Source of the DNA: JACVRW01 sp034664085
Lineage (GTDB): Bacteria > Actinomycetota > Thermoleophilia > Solirubrobacterales > Thermoleophilaceae
Assembly: GCA_034664085.1 (NCBI GenBank)
Contig: JAXDII010000051.1
Span: 1 to 11,602, forward strand
Length of the DNA: 11,602 nt
Direction of reading: 5' to 3'
Of this stretch, positions 1 through 5,838 are shown one piece after another. The notes beneath the pieces were generated by a model that made no database searches, was not told the DNA's origin, and saw only the letters and a program-made list of their open reading frames with translations. Made by a program: the position numbers and the translations under genes. The stretch's first letter is position 1; each line of letters starts with the position of its first letter.

Positions 1-536
1 GGGTTCTCGAGGAACTCCTTGATCTCGTGCAGCTCCTCGACCGCCTCGTCCACGCCGGCCACGTCGCGGAACGTGATCTTGGGGGCGTCGGCCGACATGC
101 GCTTCGCGCGCGACTTGCCGAAGGACATGACCTTCGAGCCGCCGCCCTGCATCTGGTTGATGATGAAGAGCCAGAACAGCAGGAAGATCACGAACGGCAG
201 GATGTAAGTGAGCGCGGTGAGCCACCCCGAGCCGCCCTTTGCCTTGACGTCGATCGGGATGTTCTCGGCCTCGAGCTGGTTGATCAGGTTCTGCTCGGTG
301 TTGTCCGGATAGGCCGTCTGGTACTTGCGGCCGTCGCCCTTGAGCTCGACGTCGATGCGGTTGTTCTTCGTCTGGAGCGTGACCTCCTTGACGCGGCCAT
401 CCTCGACCTGCGTGAGGAACTCCGAGTAGAGCGGGTCCTTCTGGCGCTCCCCAGGGGAGATCAGCTTCTGCGCGAAGAACGCCAGAACGACGACGATCAG
501 AATTGGAAAAGCAGCGCTCTTGAAGAATCTGCTCAC
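1..536 (-). CDS. ftsH: FtsH, membrane AAA+ zinc metalloprotease (N-terminal part, cut by window edge)
   Basis: FtsH is a membrane-anchored ATP-dependent protease that degrades unassembled membrane proteins and regulatory proteins. I translated this strand by hand because only the start of the gene is present: 178 full codons, against roughly 600-700 residues for the family. Visible are a first membrane segment at residues about 8-25, an extracytoplasmic domain at about 30-103, a second membrane segment at about 107-127 (containing YILPFVIFLLFWLF), a glycine-rich linker (QGGGSK), a basic stretch (GKSRAKR), and the entry to the AAA+ domain (ITFRDVAGVDEAVEEL, residues 154-169). The Walker motifs and the HEXXH zinc site lie off the window. 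The start is GTG at 536; no earlier in-frame start is visible, and AGGCGAGG at 543-550 ends 6 nt before it. It follows hpt by 99 nt, an order (hpt then ftsH) common in bacteria. Confidence 0.95.
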   Translation of the reverse strand, partial: MSRFFKSAAFPILIVVVLAFFAQKLISPGERQKDPLYSEFLTQVEDGRVKEVTLQTKNNRIDVELKGDGRKYQTAYPDNTEQNLINQLEAENIPIDVKAKGGSGWLTALTYILPFVIFLLFWLFIINQMQGGGSKVMSFGKSRAKRMSADAPKITFRDVAGVDEAVEELHEIKEFLEN

Positions 537-556
537 GTTGAGCCTCGCCTGAGACC

Positions 557-585
557 AGTACGCACCGGGTGACGTTTCGTCTCAA
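557..585 (-). promoter_or_regulatory. Possible sigma70-type promoter for ftsH
   Basis: On the minus strand, TTGAGA (585-580) resembles a -35 box with 5 of 6 consensus bases. It is followed after 17 nt by CGTACT (562-557), a weaker -10 box. Transcription would begin near position 550 and leave a short leader containing the AGGCGAGG ribosome site of ftsH. A small inverted repeat, GACG-3 nt-CGTC, lies at 571-581 inside the spacer. The -10 match is poor, so this is tentative. It would let ftsH be transcribed independently of the salvage genes upstream. Confidence 0.35.
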
Positions 586-635
586 AGTGCGGATTACGGG
601 TGAAACGACAGCGTAGCAGCGGTGTATCGGTCCTC

Positions 636-1172
636 TTAGCCGTTTTCGCCCTCCAGCACCGCTACGTACGGGAGGTTGCGGAACCGCTCGGCGTGGTCGA
701 GCCCGTAGCCGATCGCGAAGCGGTTCGGGATCTCGAACCCGACGTAGCGGATCGGCATGTCCACCTCGCGCCGCTCCGGCTTGGTGAGCAGGGCGCAGAC
801 CTCCAGCGTGGCCGGGTTGCGCGCCCTCAGCATGCGGAAGAGGTAGGAGAGCGTCAGCCCCGAGTCCACGATGTCCTCGACGATCAGGACGTCGCGCCCC
901 TCGATCGACGCGTCGAGGTCCTTGAGGATGCGCACGACGCCGGAGGAGTCGGTCGAGGACCCGTACGAGGACACCGCCATGAAGTCGACCTCGCAGTCGA
1001 TGTCGAGGTGGCGCATCAGGTCCGAGAGGAAGAAGACGGCTCCCTTGAGGACCCCGATCAGCAGCAGGTCGCGGCCGGCGTAGTCGCGCGAGATCTGCTC
1101 GGCCAGCTCGCGCACCCTGTGCGCGAGCTCGTCGGGCTGCACCAGGATGTCGCCGACATGCGGGTCCGTCAT
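636..1172 (-). CDS. hpt: Hypoxanthine (guanine) phosphoribosyltransferase
   Basis: The product transfers phosphoribose from PRPP to hypoxanthine or guanine, giving IMP or GMP, in the cytoplasm. It has 178 residues, normal for the bacterial family. Diagnostic features are the first PRPP-pyrophosphate loop LKGAVFFLSDL (42-52), the flexible loop SSYGSST (68-74), and the PRPP-binding signature VLIVEDIVDSGLTL (95-108) with the acidic pair E99-D100 and the catalytic-region aspartate D103. A late RFAIGYGLD segment (151-159) also fits the family. The ATG start overlaps the guaD stop as ATGA (1169-1172), so translation is probably coupled. There is no clear Shine-Dalgarno sequence of its own. Guanine is a substrate of both this enzyme and the upstream deaminase, so the pair encodes two competing fates of the same base. 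Confidence 0.95.
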   Translation of the reverse strand: MTDPHVGDILVQPDELAHRVRELAEQISRDYAGRDLLLIGVLKGAVFFLSDLMRHLDIDCEVDFMAVSSYGSSTDSSGVVRILKDLDASIEGRDVLIVEDIVDSGLTLSYLFRMLRARNPATLEVCALLTKPERREVDMPIRYVGFEIPNRFAIGYGLDHAERFRNLPYVAVLEGENG

Positions 1173-2464
1173 GTGGCGCGAGTGTAGACAGGCTCCCCGG
1201 CGACGCACACCTGGGCCACGCTGTCCTCGCGCGCGAGCGCGAAGACCGCGCCGAGCGCCTGCTCCGCCGACTCGCTGCGGGCCAGCGCCGCGGCGAGCGT
1301 CCCGTCCGCCGGCGGGCGCAGCAGCACATAGTCGGCCTCGCTCCCGGGCGTCAGGTCGCCCACCCGGCCGCCGAGCCCGAGCGCCTGGGCGCCCGCGCGC
1401 GTGGCGAGCCAGAGCAGGTGCGCGGGGCCGAGGCGCACGCCGTCCGCCGCAAGCATCTGGGCCTGGTAGGCCATCAGCCCTTCGTTGAGCAGGCAGAGCC
1501 CGGTGCCCGCCCCCACGTCGGTGCCCAGCGCGAAGGCGACCTTTGCGTCGAGGTGGCGGCGCATGGGAAAGATGCCGCTGCCGAGGAACGCGTTGCTGGA
1601 CGGGCAGTGCGCGACGCTCGCCCGCGCGGCCGCGAGCCGCTCCAGCTCCGAGTCGGTCACATGGACGTCGTGGGCCAGCACCGTCGACGGGCCGACCAGC
1701 CCGTGGCGCTCGTAGGTCTCCAGGTAGTCGCGCGCCCACGGGAACCGCTGCGCGACGGCGCGCACCTCCTCCGGGTTCTCGTTCAGGTGGCTGGTGACGA
1801 GCGCGCCGTCGAGCTCCGACGCCAGGGCCCCGCAGGACTCGAGCATGTGGTCGGAGCAGGAGAGGGAGAAGCGCGGCATCACGGCGTAGCGCAGGCGGCC
1901 GCGGCCGTGCCAGCGCTGCGCCAGCTCGAGGCCGGCGTCGTAGGCGGCGTCGGGCGCCAGGTGGAGCTCGGGAAGCAGGTCGCGGTCGGAGACCACCAGC
2001 CCGCTCGCGATCCGCAGCCCGCTGCGCTCGGCCTCGGCGAACAGCAGCTCCTGGGCCGCCGGGAAGTGGGAGCCGAAGACGAGCGCCGTGGTGGTGCCGT
2101 TGGCGGCGAGACCGCGCACGACGTCGCGTGCCAGCGCGCCGGCGTAGGCGGGGTTGGCCAGGCGCGCCTCCTCGGGCAGCGTGCGAGCGCGCAGCCAGTC
2201 GAGCAGCTCCAGCCCCATCGCCCCGACGATGCCGAGCTGGGGCCAGTGGACGTGGGTGTCGACGAAGCCGGGGAGCAGCAGGGCGTCGCGGGCGTCGACG
2301 AGCGTGGCGTCCGGATGCGCGCCCCCCACCGGGGGGAAGTCTCCGGCGGCCACGATTCGCCCCTCGGCGACCGCGACGGCCCCGTCCTCGAAGCACTCGA
2401 GCGCGTCCGGTTCGGCAAACGGGTCGCGCGGCGTGTGCATCACCCGCGCGCGCACGATCGTCAC
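1169..2464 (-). CDS. guaD: Guanine deaminase (amidohydrolase family)
   Basis: The product hydrolyses guanine to xanthine and ammonia. The 431-residue length fits bacterial GuaD (about 430-440). The N-terminal ARVMHTPRDPF is typical of GuaD. The metal-binding motif HVHWPQ is at 71-76 (H71, H73), SHLNEN at 225-230 provides H226 and the likely catalytic E229, H265 follows in LAHDVH, HCPSSN is at 286-291, and GTDVGAG at 314-320 supplies the conserved aspartate D316. The HWPQ and GTDVGAG wording favours guanine deaminase over other amidohydrolases such as chlorohydrolases or adenosine deaminase-like proteins. I chose GTG at 2464, which gives VTIVRARV; a second GTG three codons later is possible. 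It begins 14 nt after the LOG-family gene and ends in an ATGA overlap with hpt, so the three genes probably form one transcript. Confidence 0.92.
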   Translation of the reverse strand: MTIVRARVMHTPRDPFAEPDALECFEDGAVAVAEGRIVAAGDFPPVGGAHPDATLVDARDALLLPGFVDTHVHWPQLGIVGAMGLELLDWLRARTLPEEARLANPAYAGALARDVVRGLAANGTTTALVFGSHFPAAQELLFAEAERSGLRIASGLVVSDRDLLPELHLAPDAAYDAGLELAQRWHGRGRLRYAVMPRFSLSCSDHMLESCGALASELDGALVTSHLNENPEEVRAVAQRFPWARDYLETYERHGLVGPSTVLAHDVHVTDSELERLAAARASVAHCPSSNAFLGSGIFPMRRHLDAKVAFALGTDVGAGTGLCLLNEGLMAYQAQMLAADGVRLGPAHLLWLATRAGAQALGLGGRVGDLTPGSEADYVLLRPPADGTLAAALARSESAEQALGAVFALAREDSVAQVCVAGEPVYTRAT

Positions 2465-2478
2465 CGTCGCGGCCAGCG

Positions 2479-3063
2479 CTAGGTCTCCCCGCGGTCGATC
2501 CACTTCGGCCGCACGTCCTGCGGCTCGAAGGCCCGCAGGCGCTCGATCAGCGCCCGCGGATCGCGCTCGACCATCAGCATCGCGCGGTGCTCCTCGTGCA
2601 GGAAGCGCTCCTCCACGGCGTGTGCGAGGAAATCCGAGATGCCTGCGTAGTACCCGTCGACGTCCAGCAGCCCGCATGGCTTGCTGTGCAGGCCGAGCTG
2701 CGACCAGGTGTAGACCTCGAACAGCTCCTCCAGAGTGCCGAGCCCGCCGGGCAGGGCGACGAACGCGTCCGAGAGGTCGGCCATCAGAGCCTTGCGCTCG
2801 TGCATCGAGCCCACCACGCGCATGTCCGAGACCCCGCGGTGGCCGATCTCCTTGTCCACCAGCGCCTGCGGGATCACGCCGATCGCCTCGCCGCCCTCGT
2901 CGAGCACCGTGTCGGCCAGCTTGCCCATCAGGCCCACCCCGCCGCCGCCGTAGACGACGCCGATCTCCTCCGCCACGAGCAGCCGGGCGAGCTCGGCCGT
3001 TGCCTCGGCGTAGGCCGGGCGGGCGCCTGGGCTGGATCCGCAGAAGATGCAGACTCTTCGCAC
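2479..3063 (-). CDS. LOG-family nucleoside 5'-monophosphate phosphoribohydrolase (TIGR00730-type)
   Basis: LOG-family proteins cleave the N-glycosidic bond of nucleoside 5'-monophosphates such as AMP or cytokinin ribotides, giving free base and ribose 5-phosphate. The older label 'lysine decarboxylase' for this family is wrong. Visible motifs are the Rossmann opening VCIFCGSSPG (4-13), YGGGGVGLMG (38-47), SMHERK (86-91, with the conserved R-K), and the signature PGGLGTLEE (105-113) holding the catalytic-region glutamates. I chose GTG at 3063 (194 residues), because family members usually start just before the VCxFCGSS strand and a -10-like hexamer lies 6 nt upstream. An upstream GTG at 3102 would add 13 unremarkable residues and overlap the divergent gene. 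Next to guaD and hpt, a role in base salvage is more likely than hormone synthesis; the true substrate cannot be read from sequence. Confidence 0.85.
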   Translation of the reverse strand: MRRVCIFCGSSPGARPAYAEATAELARLLVAEEIGVVYGGGGVGLMGKLADTVLDEGGEAIGVIPQALVDKEIGHRGVSDMRVVGSMHERKALMADLSDAFVALPGGLGTLEELFEVYTWSQLGLHSKPCGLLDVDGYYAGISDFLAHAVEERFLHEEHRAMLMVERDPRALIERLRAFEPQDVRPKWIDRGET

Positions 3064-3069
3064 CGGCTG

Positions 3070-3075
3070 AGCGTA
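3070..3075 (-). promoter_or_regulatory. -10-like hexamer for the LOG-guaD-hpt transcript (leaderless)
   Basis: TACGCT fits TANNNT on the minus strand and ends 6 nt before the GTG at 3063. That spacing puts transcription start at or near the start codon, as in leaderless actinobacterial genes. No convincing -35 box is seen, and no Shine-Dalgarno sequence precedes the GTG. It shares two bases (3074-3075) with the plus-strand hexamer. Confidence 0.45.
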
Positions 3076-3079
3076 GATT
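3074..3079 (+). promoter_or_regulatory. -10-like hexamer for the TrpF-like gene (leaderless)
   Basis: TAGATT (TANNNT) lies 7 nt before the GTG at 3087, again leaderless spacing, with no -35 box or ribosome site visible. It overlaps the minus-strand hexamer, so polymerase bound for one gene would block the other. Confidence 0.45.
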
Positions 3080-3097
3080 GACGGCCGTGAGGCCGTC
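3080..3097. repeat. Perfect 7-bp inverted repeat around the GTG start (candidate operator)
   Basis: GACGGCC (3080-3086) and GGCCGTC (3091-3097) are perfect reverse complements separated by GTGA, which contains the plus-strand start codon. As DNA it would cover the start of the plus transcript and the -35 region of the minus promoter, a good place for a repressor. GC-rich palindromes arise by chance in such DNA, so the operator reading is tentative. Confidence 0.35.
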
Positions 3098-3758
3098 GCC
3101 ACACCCGCGCGTCAAGGTCTGCTGCATCCAGAGCGTCGAAGAGGCGTGGATGGCGATCGAGGCGGGGGCCTCGGCGCTCGGCCTGGTGTCCGAGATGCCG
3201 AGCGGCCCGGGCGTGATCTCCGACGAAAGCGCCGCCGAGATCGCCGCGCAGGTGCCGCCCGGCGTCGACGCCTTCCTGCTGACCAGCCTCCCGGCCGCCG
3301 AGGCCATCGTCGAGCAGAACCGCGCGATCAAGGCGCGCGCCCTGCAGCTCGTCGACGCGCTGCCCTCCGGCGCGCACGCCGAGCTGCGGCGCGCGATGCC
3401 AGGGGTGAGGCTGGTCCAGGTCGTGCACGTGACCGGGCCCGAGTCGGTCGGCGAGGCCGTCGCCCTGGCGCCCGAGGTCGACGCGATCCTGCTCGACTCC
3501 GGCAACCCGGCGCTGGAGGTCAAGGAGCTGGGCGGCACCGGGCGCCGGCACGACTGGGAGATCAGCCGGCGCATCCGCGAGGCGGTCGGCGTGCCGCTCT
3601 ACCTGGCGGGCGGCCTGCGGCCGGAGAACGCGCGCGAGGCGATCGAGACGGTGGCGCCCTTCGGCCTCGACGTGTGCTCGGGGCTGCGCTCCGGCGACGA
3701 TTTCGCGCTCGACCCGGACAAGCTCGAGCGCTTCGTGGCGGCGGTGCGCGCCGCCTAG
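3087..3758 (+). CDS. TrpF-like (phosphoribosylanthranilate isomerase family) TIM-barrel protein, probably not TrpF itself
   Basis: The 223-residue protein aligns along its length with phosphoribosylanthranilate isomerase, the third enzyme of tryptophan synthesis. Retained are the first strand with catalytic cysteine (VKVCCI; C12 matches C7 of the Thermotoga enzyme), the catalytic aspartate D137 in ILLDSG, the phosphate-binding loop GGTGRRHDW (149-157), LAGGLRPEN (173-181) and DVCSGL (195-200). Changed are the arginine that contacts the anthranilate carboxylate (SKRYIS in Thermotoga; here SGPGVIS, aligned residue G42) and the QLHG motif (here QLVD, 87-90). No other trp gene is nearby. I infer a related sugar-phosphate isomerisation on another substrate, possibly in nucleoside catabolism. 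GTG at 3087 is the only start that fits the fold. The stop overlaps the convergent deoB stop within CTAG. Confidence 0.75.
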   Translation: MRPSPHPRVKVCCIQSVEEAWMAIEAGASALGLVSEMPSGPGVISDESAAEIAAQVPPGVDAFLLTSLPAAEAIVEQNRAIKARALQLVDALPSGAHAELRRAMPGVRLVQVVHVTGPESVGEAVALAPEVDAILLDSGNPALEVKELGGTGRRHDWEISRRIREAVGVPLYLAGGLRPENAREAIETVAPFGLDVCSGLRSGDDFALDPDKLERFVAAVRAA

Positions 3759-4906
3759 ACGAACGGCTCGCCCGGCAGCGCGGGCGCCTGGCGGCCGGTC
3801 AGCCAGCGCAGCACGCTCGCTCCCACGTCGGCCAGCGGGCCGTCGTGGCGGCGGCCGCCGTGCCCCTCGAACACGGCCAGCAGCGGCGCGTACTCGCGCG
3901 TGTGGTCGGTGTGGGGCGCGTCCGGGTCTACGCCGTGGTCGGCGGTCAGGACGAGCAGGTCGTCGTCGCGCAGCTGGCCGAGCCAGCCGGCCAGCGCCGT
4001 GTCGATCTCCCGCAGCGCCTGGTGGAAGCCCTCCACGTCCTTGCGGTGGCCGTAGACCTGGTCGGTGTCGACGAGGTTGACGAAGACCAGGCCGTCGTCG
4101 AGGTCGTCCAGCAGGCGCGTGGTGGCGGCGATGCCCTGGGAGTTGCTGTGCGCCTCGTGCGTCACGTCGATCCCCACCCCGGCGAAGAGGTCGCGCACCT
4201 TTCCCACCGCGTGCACCGTCACGCCGGCCTCCTGCAGCTCCTCCAGGTACGACCGCCCCGGCGGCGGAGCGGCGTAGTCGCGGCGCCCCTCGCGCCGCCG
4301 AAAGTCGCCCTCCTCGCCCTCGAACGGGCGCGCGATCACGCGCCCCACGCGGTGCTCGCCGTCCATCGCGGCGCGAGCGGCCTCGCAGGCCGCGTACAGC
4401 CCGGGCTCGTCCAGCACGTCCACGTGGGCGGCGATCTGCAGGACGGAGTCGGCGGAGGTGTAGAGGATCAGCTCGCCGCTCTCGCGGTGGTGCGCGGCGA
4501 AGTCGTCGATCACCTCGGTGCCGCTGTACGGGCGGTTGCAGCAGAAGCGGTGGCCGGTGGCGCGCTCCAGCGTCTCGATCACCTCCGGCGGGAAGCCGCC
4601 CGGGTAGGTCGGCAGCGGCGCCGGCGGCACCACGCCCATCAGCTCCCAGTGCCCCGTGGTGGACTCCTTGCCGGGTCCCAGGGGCGCCAGACGGCCGTGC
4701 AGAGCCGGCTGCTCCGCCGGGTCCACGCCGCGCAGCGGGAGGATCGAGCCCAGCCCGAGCCGCTGCAGCGTGGGCAGCTCGAGGCCGCCCACGTGCTCGG
4801 CCAGATGCCCCAGCGTGTTGGAGCCGGCGTCGCCCTCGTAGGCGCCCGCATCGGGCAGCGCGCCCACGCCGCACGCATCAAGGACGATGACTGCCGCACG
4901 ACGCAT
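3755..4906 (-). CDS. deoB: Phosphopentomutase
   Basis: The product interconverts ribose or deoxyribose 1-phosphate and 5-phosphate, linking nucleoside phosphorylase products to central metabolism. It has 383 residues, normal for the family. Alkaline-phosphatase-superfamily motifs are clear: VLDACGVGALPDA (8-20, metal ligand D10), ESTTGHWE (81-88, with T84 matching the phosphorylated threonine T85 of the Bacillus enzyme), NRPYSGTEVIDDF (124-136), LVDTDQVYGH (278-287, ligands D282 and H287), TADHGVD (321-327, ligands D323 and H324) and H335 in HTREYAP. The ATG at 4906 is the natural N-terminus because the first strand begins at residue 4. It is divergent from deoC, which uses its product, and 44 nt separate the start codons. 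Its TAG stop shares CTAG (3755-3758) with the opposing TrpF-like gene. Confidence 0.95.
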   Translation of the reverse strand: MRRAAVIVLDACGVGALPDAGAYEGDAGSNTLGHLAEHVGGLELPTLQRLGLGSILPLRGVDPAEQPALHGRLAPLGPGKESTTGHWELMGVVPPAPLPTYPGGFPPEVIETLERATGHRFCCNRPYSGTEVIDDFAAHHRESGELILYTSADSVLQIAAHVDVLDEPGLYAACEAARAAMDGEHRVGRVIARPFEGEEGDFRRREGRRDYAAPPPGRSYLEELQEAGVTVHAVGKVRDLFAGVGIDVTHEAHSNSQGIAATTRLLDDLDDGLVFVNLVDTDQVYGHRKDVEGFHQALREIDTALAGWLGQLRDDDLLVLTADHGVDPDAPHTDHTREYAPLLAVFEGHGGRRHDGPLADVGASVLRWLTGRQAPALPGEPFV

Positions 4907-4915
4907 TGCCGACCG

Positions 4916-4921
4916 ATTATG
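4916..4921 (-). promoter_or_regulatory. -10-like hexamer for deoB
   Basis: CATAAT on the minus strand matches TATAAT at 5 of 6 bases and ends 9 nt before the deoB ATG, so any leader would be only a few nucleotides long. No Shine-Dalgarno sequence is seen. It is exactly 17 bp from the deoC hexamer, so each -10 box sits where the other promoter's -35 would be. Confidence 0.5.
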
Positions 4922-4934
4922 TCGCTCAAAGCGA
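4922..4934. promoter_or_regulatory. Inverted repeat between deoB and deoC promoters (candidate operator)
   Basis: TCGCT-CAA-AGCGA is a perfect 5-bp inverted repeat lying between the two divergent -10 hexamers. A regulator bound here would touch both promoters. The perfect palindrome GCGATCGC (4931-4938) overlaps its right arm. Known deo clusters are often controlled by nucleoside- or deoxyribose-phosphate-responsive repressors, but no regulator gene is present in the window. Confidence 0.4.
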
Positions 4935-4938
4935 TCGC

Positions 4939-4944
4939 CATACT
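4939..4944 (+). promoter_or_regulatory. -10-like hexamer for the deoC operon (leaderless)
   Basis: CATACT (compare TATAAT) ends 6 nt before the deoC GTG at 4951, giving leaderless spacing, and no Shine-Dalgarno sequence precedes the start. This supports GTG 4951 over the in-frame ATG at 4906, which overlaps the deoB start. Confidence 0.5.
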
Positions 4945-4950
4945 GATTCT

Positions 4951-5838
4951 GTGATCCGCCGCCTGCCCCACGTCGACCGCGTCGGGATCGAGGAGCGCGC
5001 CGCGGTGCTGGGCAAGCGCTCGATCAAGACGACCGCCAAGCAGCAGGGCATCCGCCTCGCCGTATCGATGGTCGACCTCACGACGCTGGAGGGCGCAGAC
5101 ACCGCCGGCAAGGTGCGCCACCTGTGCGCGAAGGCGGTCTGTCCCGCGCCGACCATCCCGGAGATCCCCTCCTGCGCCGCCGTGTGCGTCTACCCCTCGC
5201 TGGTCGGGGTCGCGAGCGACGCCCTGGAGGGCACCGGCGTGCGCGCCGCCTCGGTGGCGACGGCCTTCCCCTCGGGCCAGGCGTCGCTCGCCGTGAAGCT
5301 GCGCGACACCGAGGAGGCGGTCGCGGCCGGCGCCGACGAGATCGACATGGTGATCTCGCGCGAGGCATTCCTGGCGGGCGACGACCACCGCGTGATGGAG
5401 GAGATCGTGCGCGTCAAGGAGGTCTGCGGCGACGCCCACCTCAAGGTGATCCTCGAGACCGCGGAGCTCGGCTCCTACGACCACGTGCGCCACGCCTCGA
5501 TGATCTCGATGGAGGCCGGCGCCGACTTCATCAAGACCTCCACCGGCAAGGCCGCCAGCGGCGCCACGCCCGGTGTCGTGCTCGTGATGCTCGAGGCGAT
5601 CCGCGACTACGCGGAGCGCAGCGGACGGGCCGTCGGCATGAAGGCGGCCGGCGGTGTCTCCAACAGCAAGGCGGCGCTGCACCGGCTGGTGCTCGTCAAG
5701 GAGACGCTGGGCGACGAGTGGCTGACCCCCGACCGCTTCCGCATCGGCGCCTCGTCACTGCTCAACGACCTGCTGATGCAGTACCAGAAGACCCAGACCG
5801 GGCGCTACGCTCGCCCCGAGGACTTCTCCGCCGAATGA
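4951..5838 (+). CDS. deoC: Deoxyribose-phosphate aldolase, long human-type form
   Basis: The product cleaves 2-deoxyribose 5-phosphate to glyceraldehyde 3-phosphate and acetaldehyde. Class I aldolase residues are present: D132 in EIDMVI, the Schiff-base lysine K195 in FIKTSTGK (193-200), and the second lysine K231 in GMKAAGG (229-235). The usual arginine after GG(V/I) is serine here (GGVSNSK). At 295 residues it is longer than the E. coli enzyme (259). Its C-terminal half, with LVKETLGDEWL, FRIGASSLL and a terminal TGRY, resembles human DERA more than the E. coli form. I chose GTG 4951, because an upstream ATG at 4906 would add 15 non-family residues and run back into the deoB start. The last codons overlap the aldehyde dehydrogenase start as ATGA, so the acetaldehyde producer and a probable acetaldehyde consumer are coupled. 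Confidence 0.94.
   Translation: MIRRLPHVDRVGIEERAAVLGKRSIKTTAKQQGIRLAVSMVDLTTLEGADTAGKVRHLCAKAVCPAPTIPEIPSCAAVCVYPSLVGVASDALEGTGVRAASVATAFPSGQASLAVKLRDTEEAVAAGADEIDMVISREAFLAGDDHRVMEEIVRVKEVCGDAHLKVILETAELGSYDHVRHASMISMEAGADFIKTSTGKAASGATPGVVLVMLEAIRDYAERSGRAVGMKAAGGVSNSKAALHRLVLVKETLGDEWLTPDRFRIGASSLLNDLLMQYQKTQTGRYARPEDFSAE

Noticed and set aside
606..627. TACGCT on the minus strand (615-610) as an ftsH promoter
   Set aside because: No -35-like sequence at 16-18 nt upstream. The TTGAGA/CGTACT pair closer to the gene fits better.
3064..3097. Riboswitch upstream of the salvage genes
   Set aside because: The spacer is only 23 nt between divergent starts. There is no space for an aptamer, and the spacing points to leaderless transcripts.
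3064..3102. GTG at 3102 as the start of the LOG-family gene
   Set aside because: It adds 13 residues not typical of the family and overlaps the divergent GTG at 3087. GTG 3063 has leaderless -10 spacing and begins at the conserved first strand.
1169..3574. Guanine deaminase reading frame extending upstream to 3574, suggesting an 801-residue fusion protein
   Set aside because: The portion beyond about 2464 runs through the LOG gene and the opposite-strand TrpF-like gene and reads as R/G/A-rich noise. GuaD has its normal length from GTG 2464.
5124..5834. Aldehyde dehydrogenase frame open upstream to 5124
   Set aside because: That part overlaps deoC in another frame and translates to arginine-rich noise. 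The ATG at 5835 gives a normal ALDH N-terminus and the ATGA overlap.
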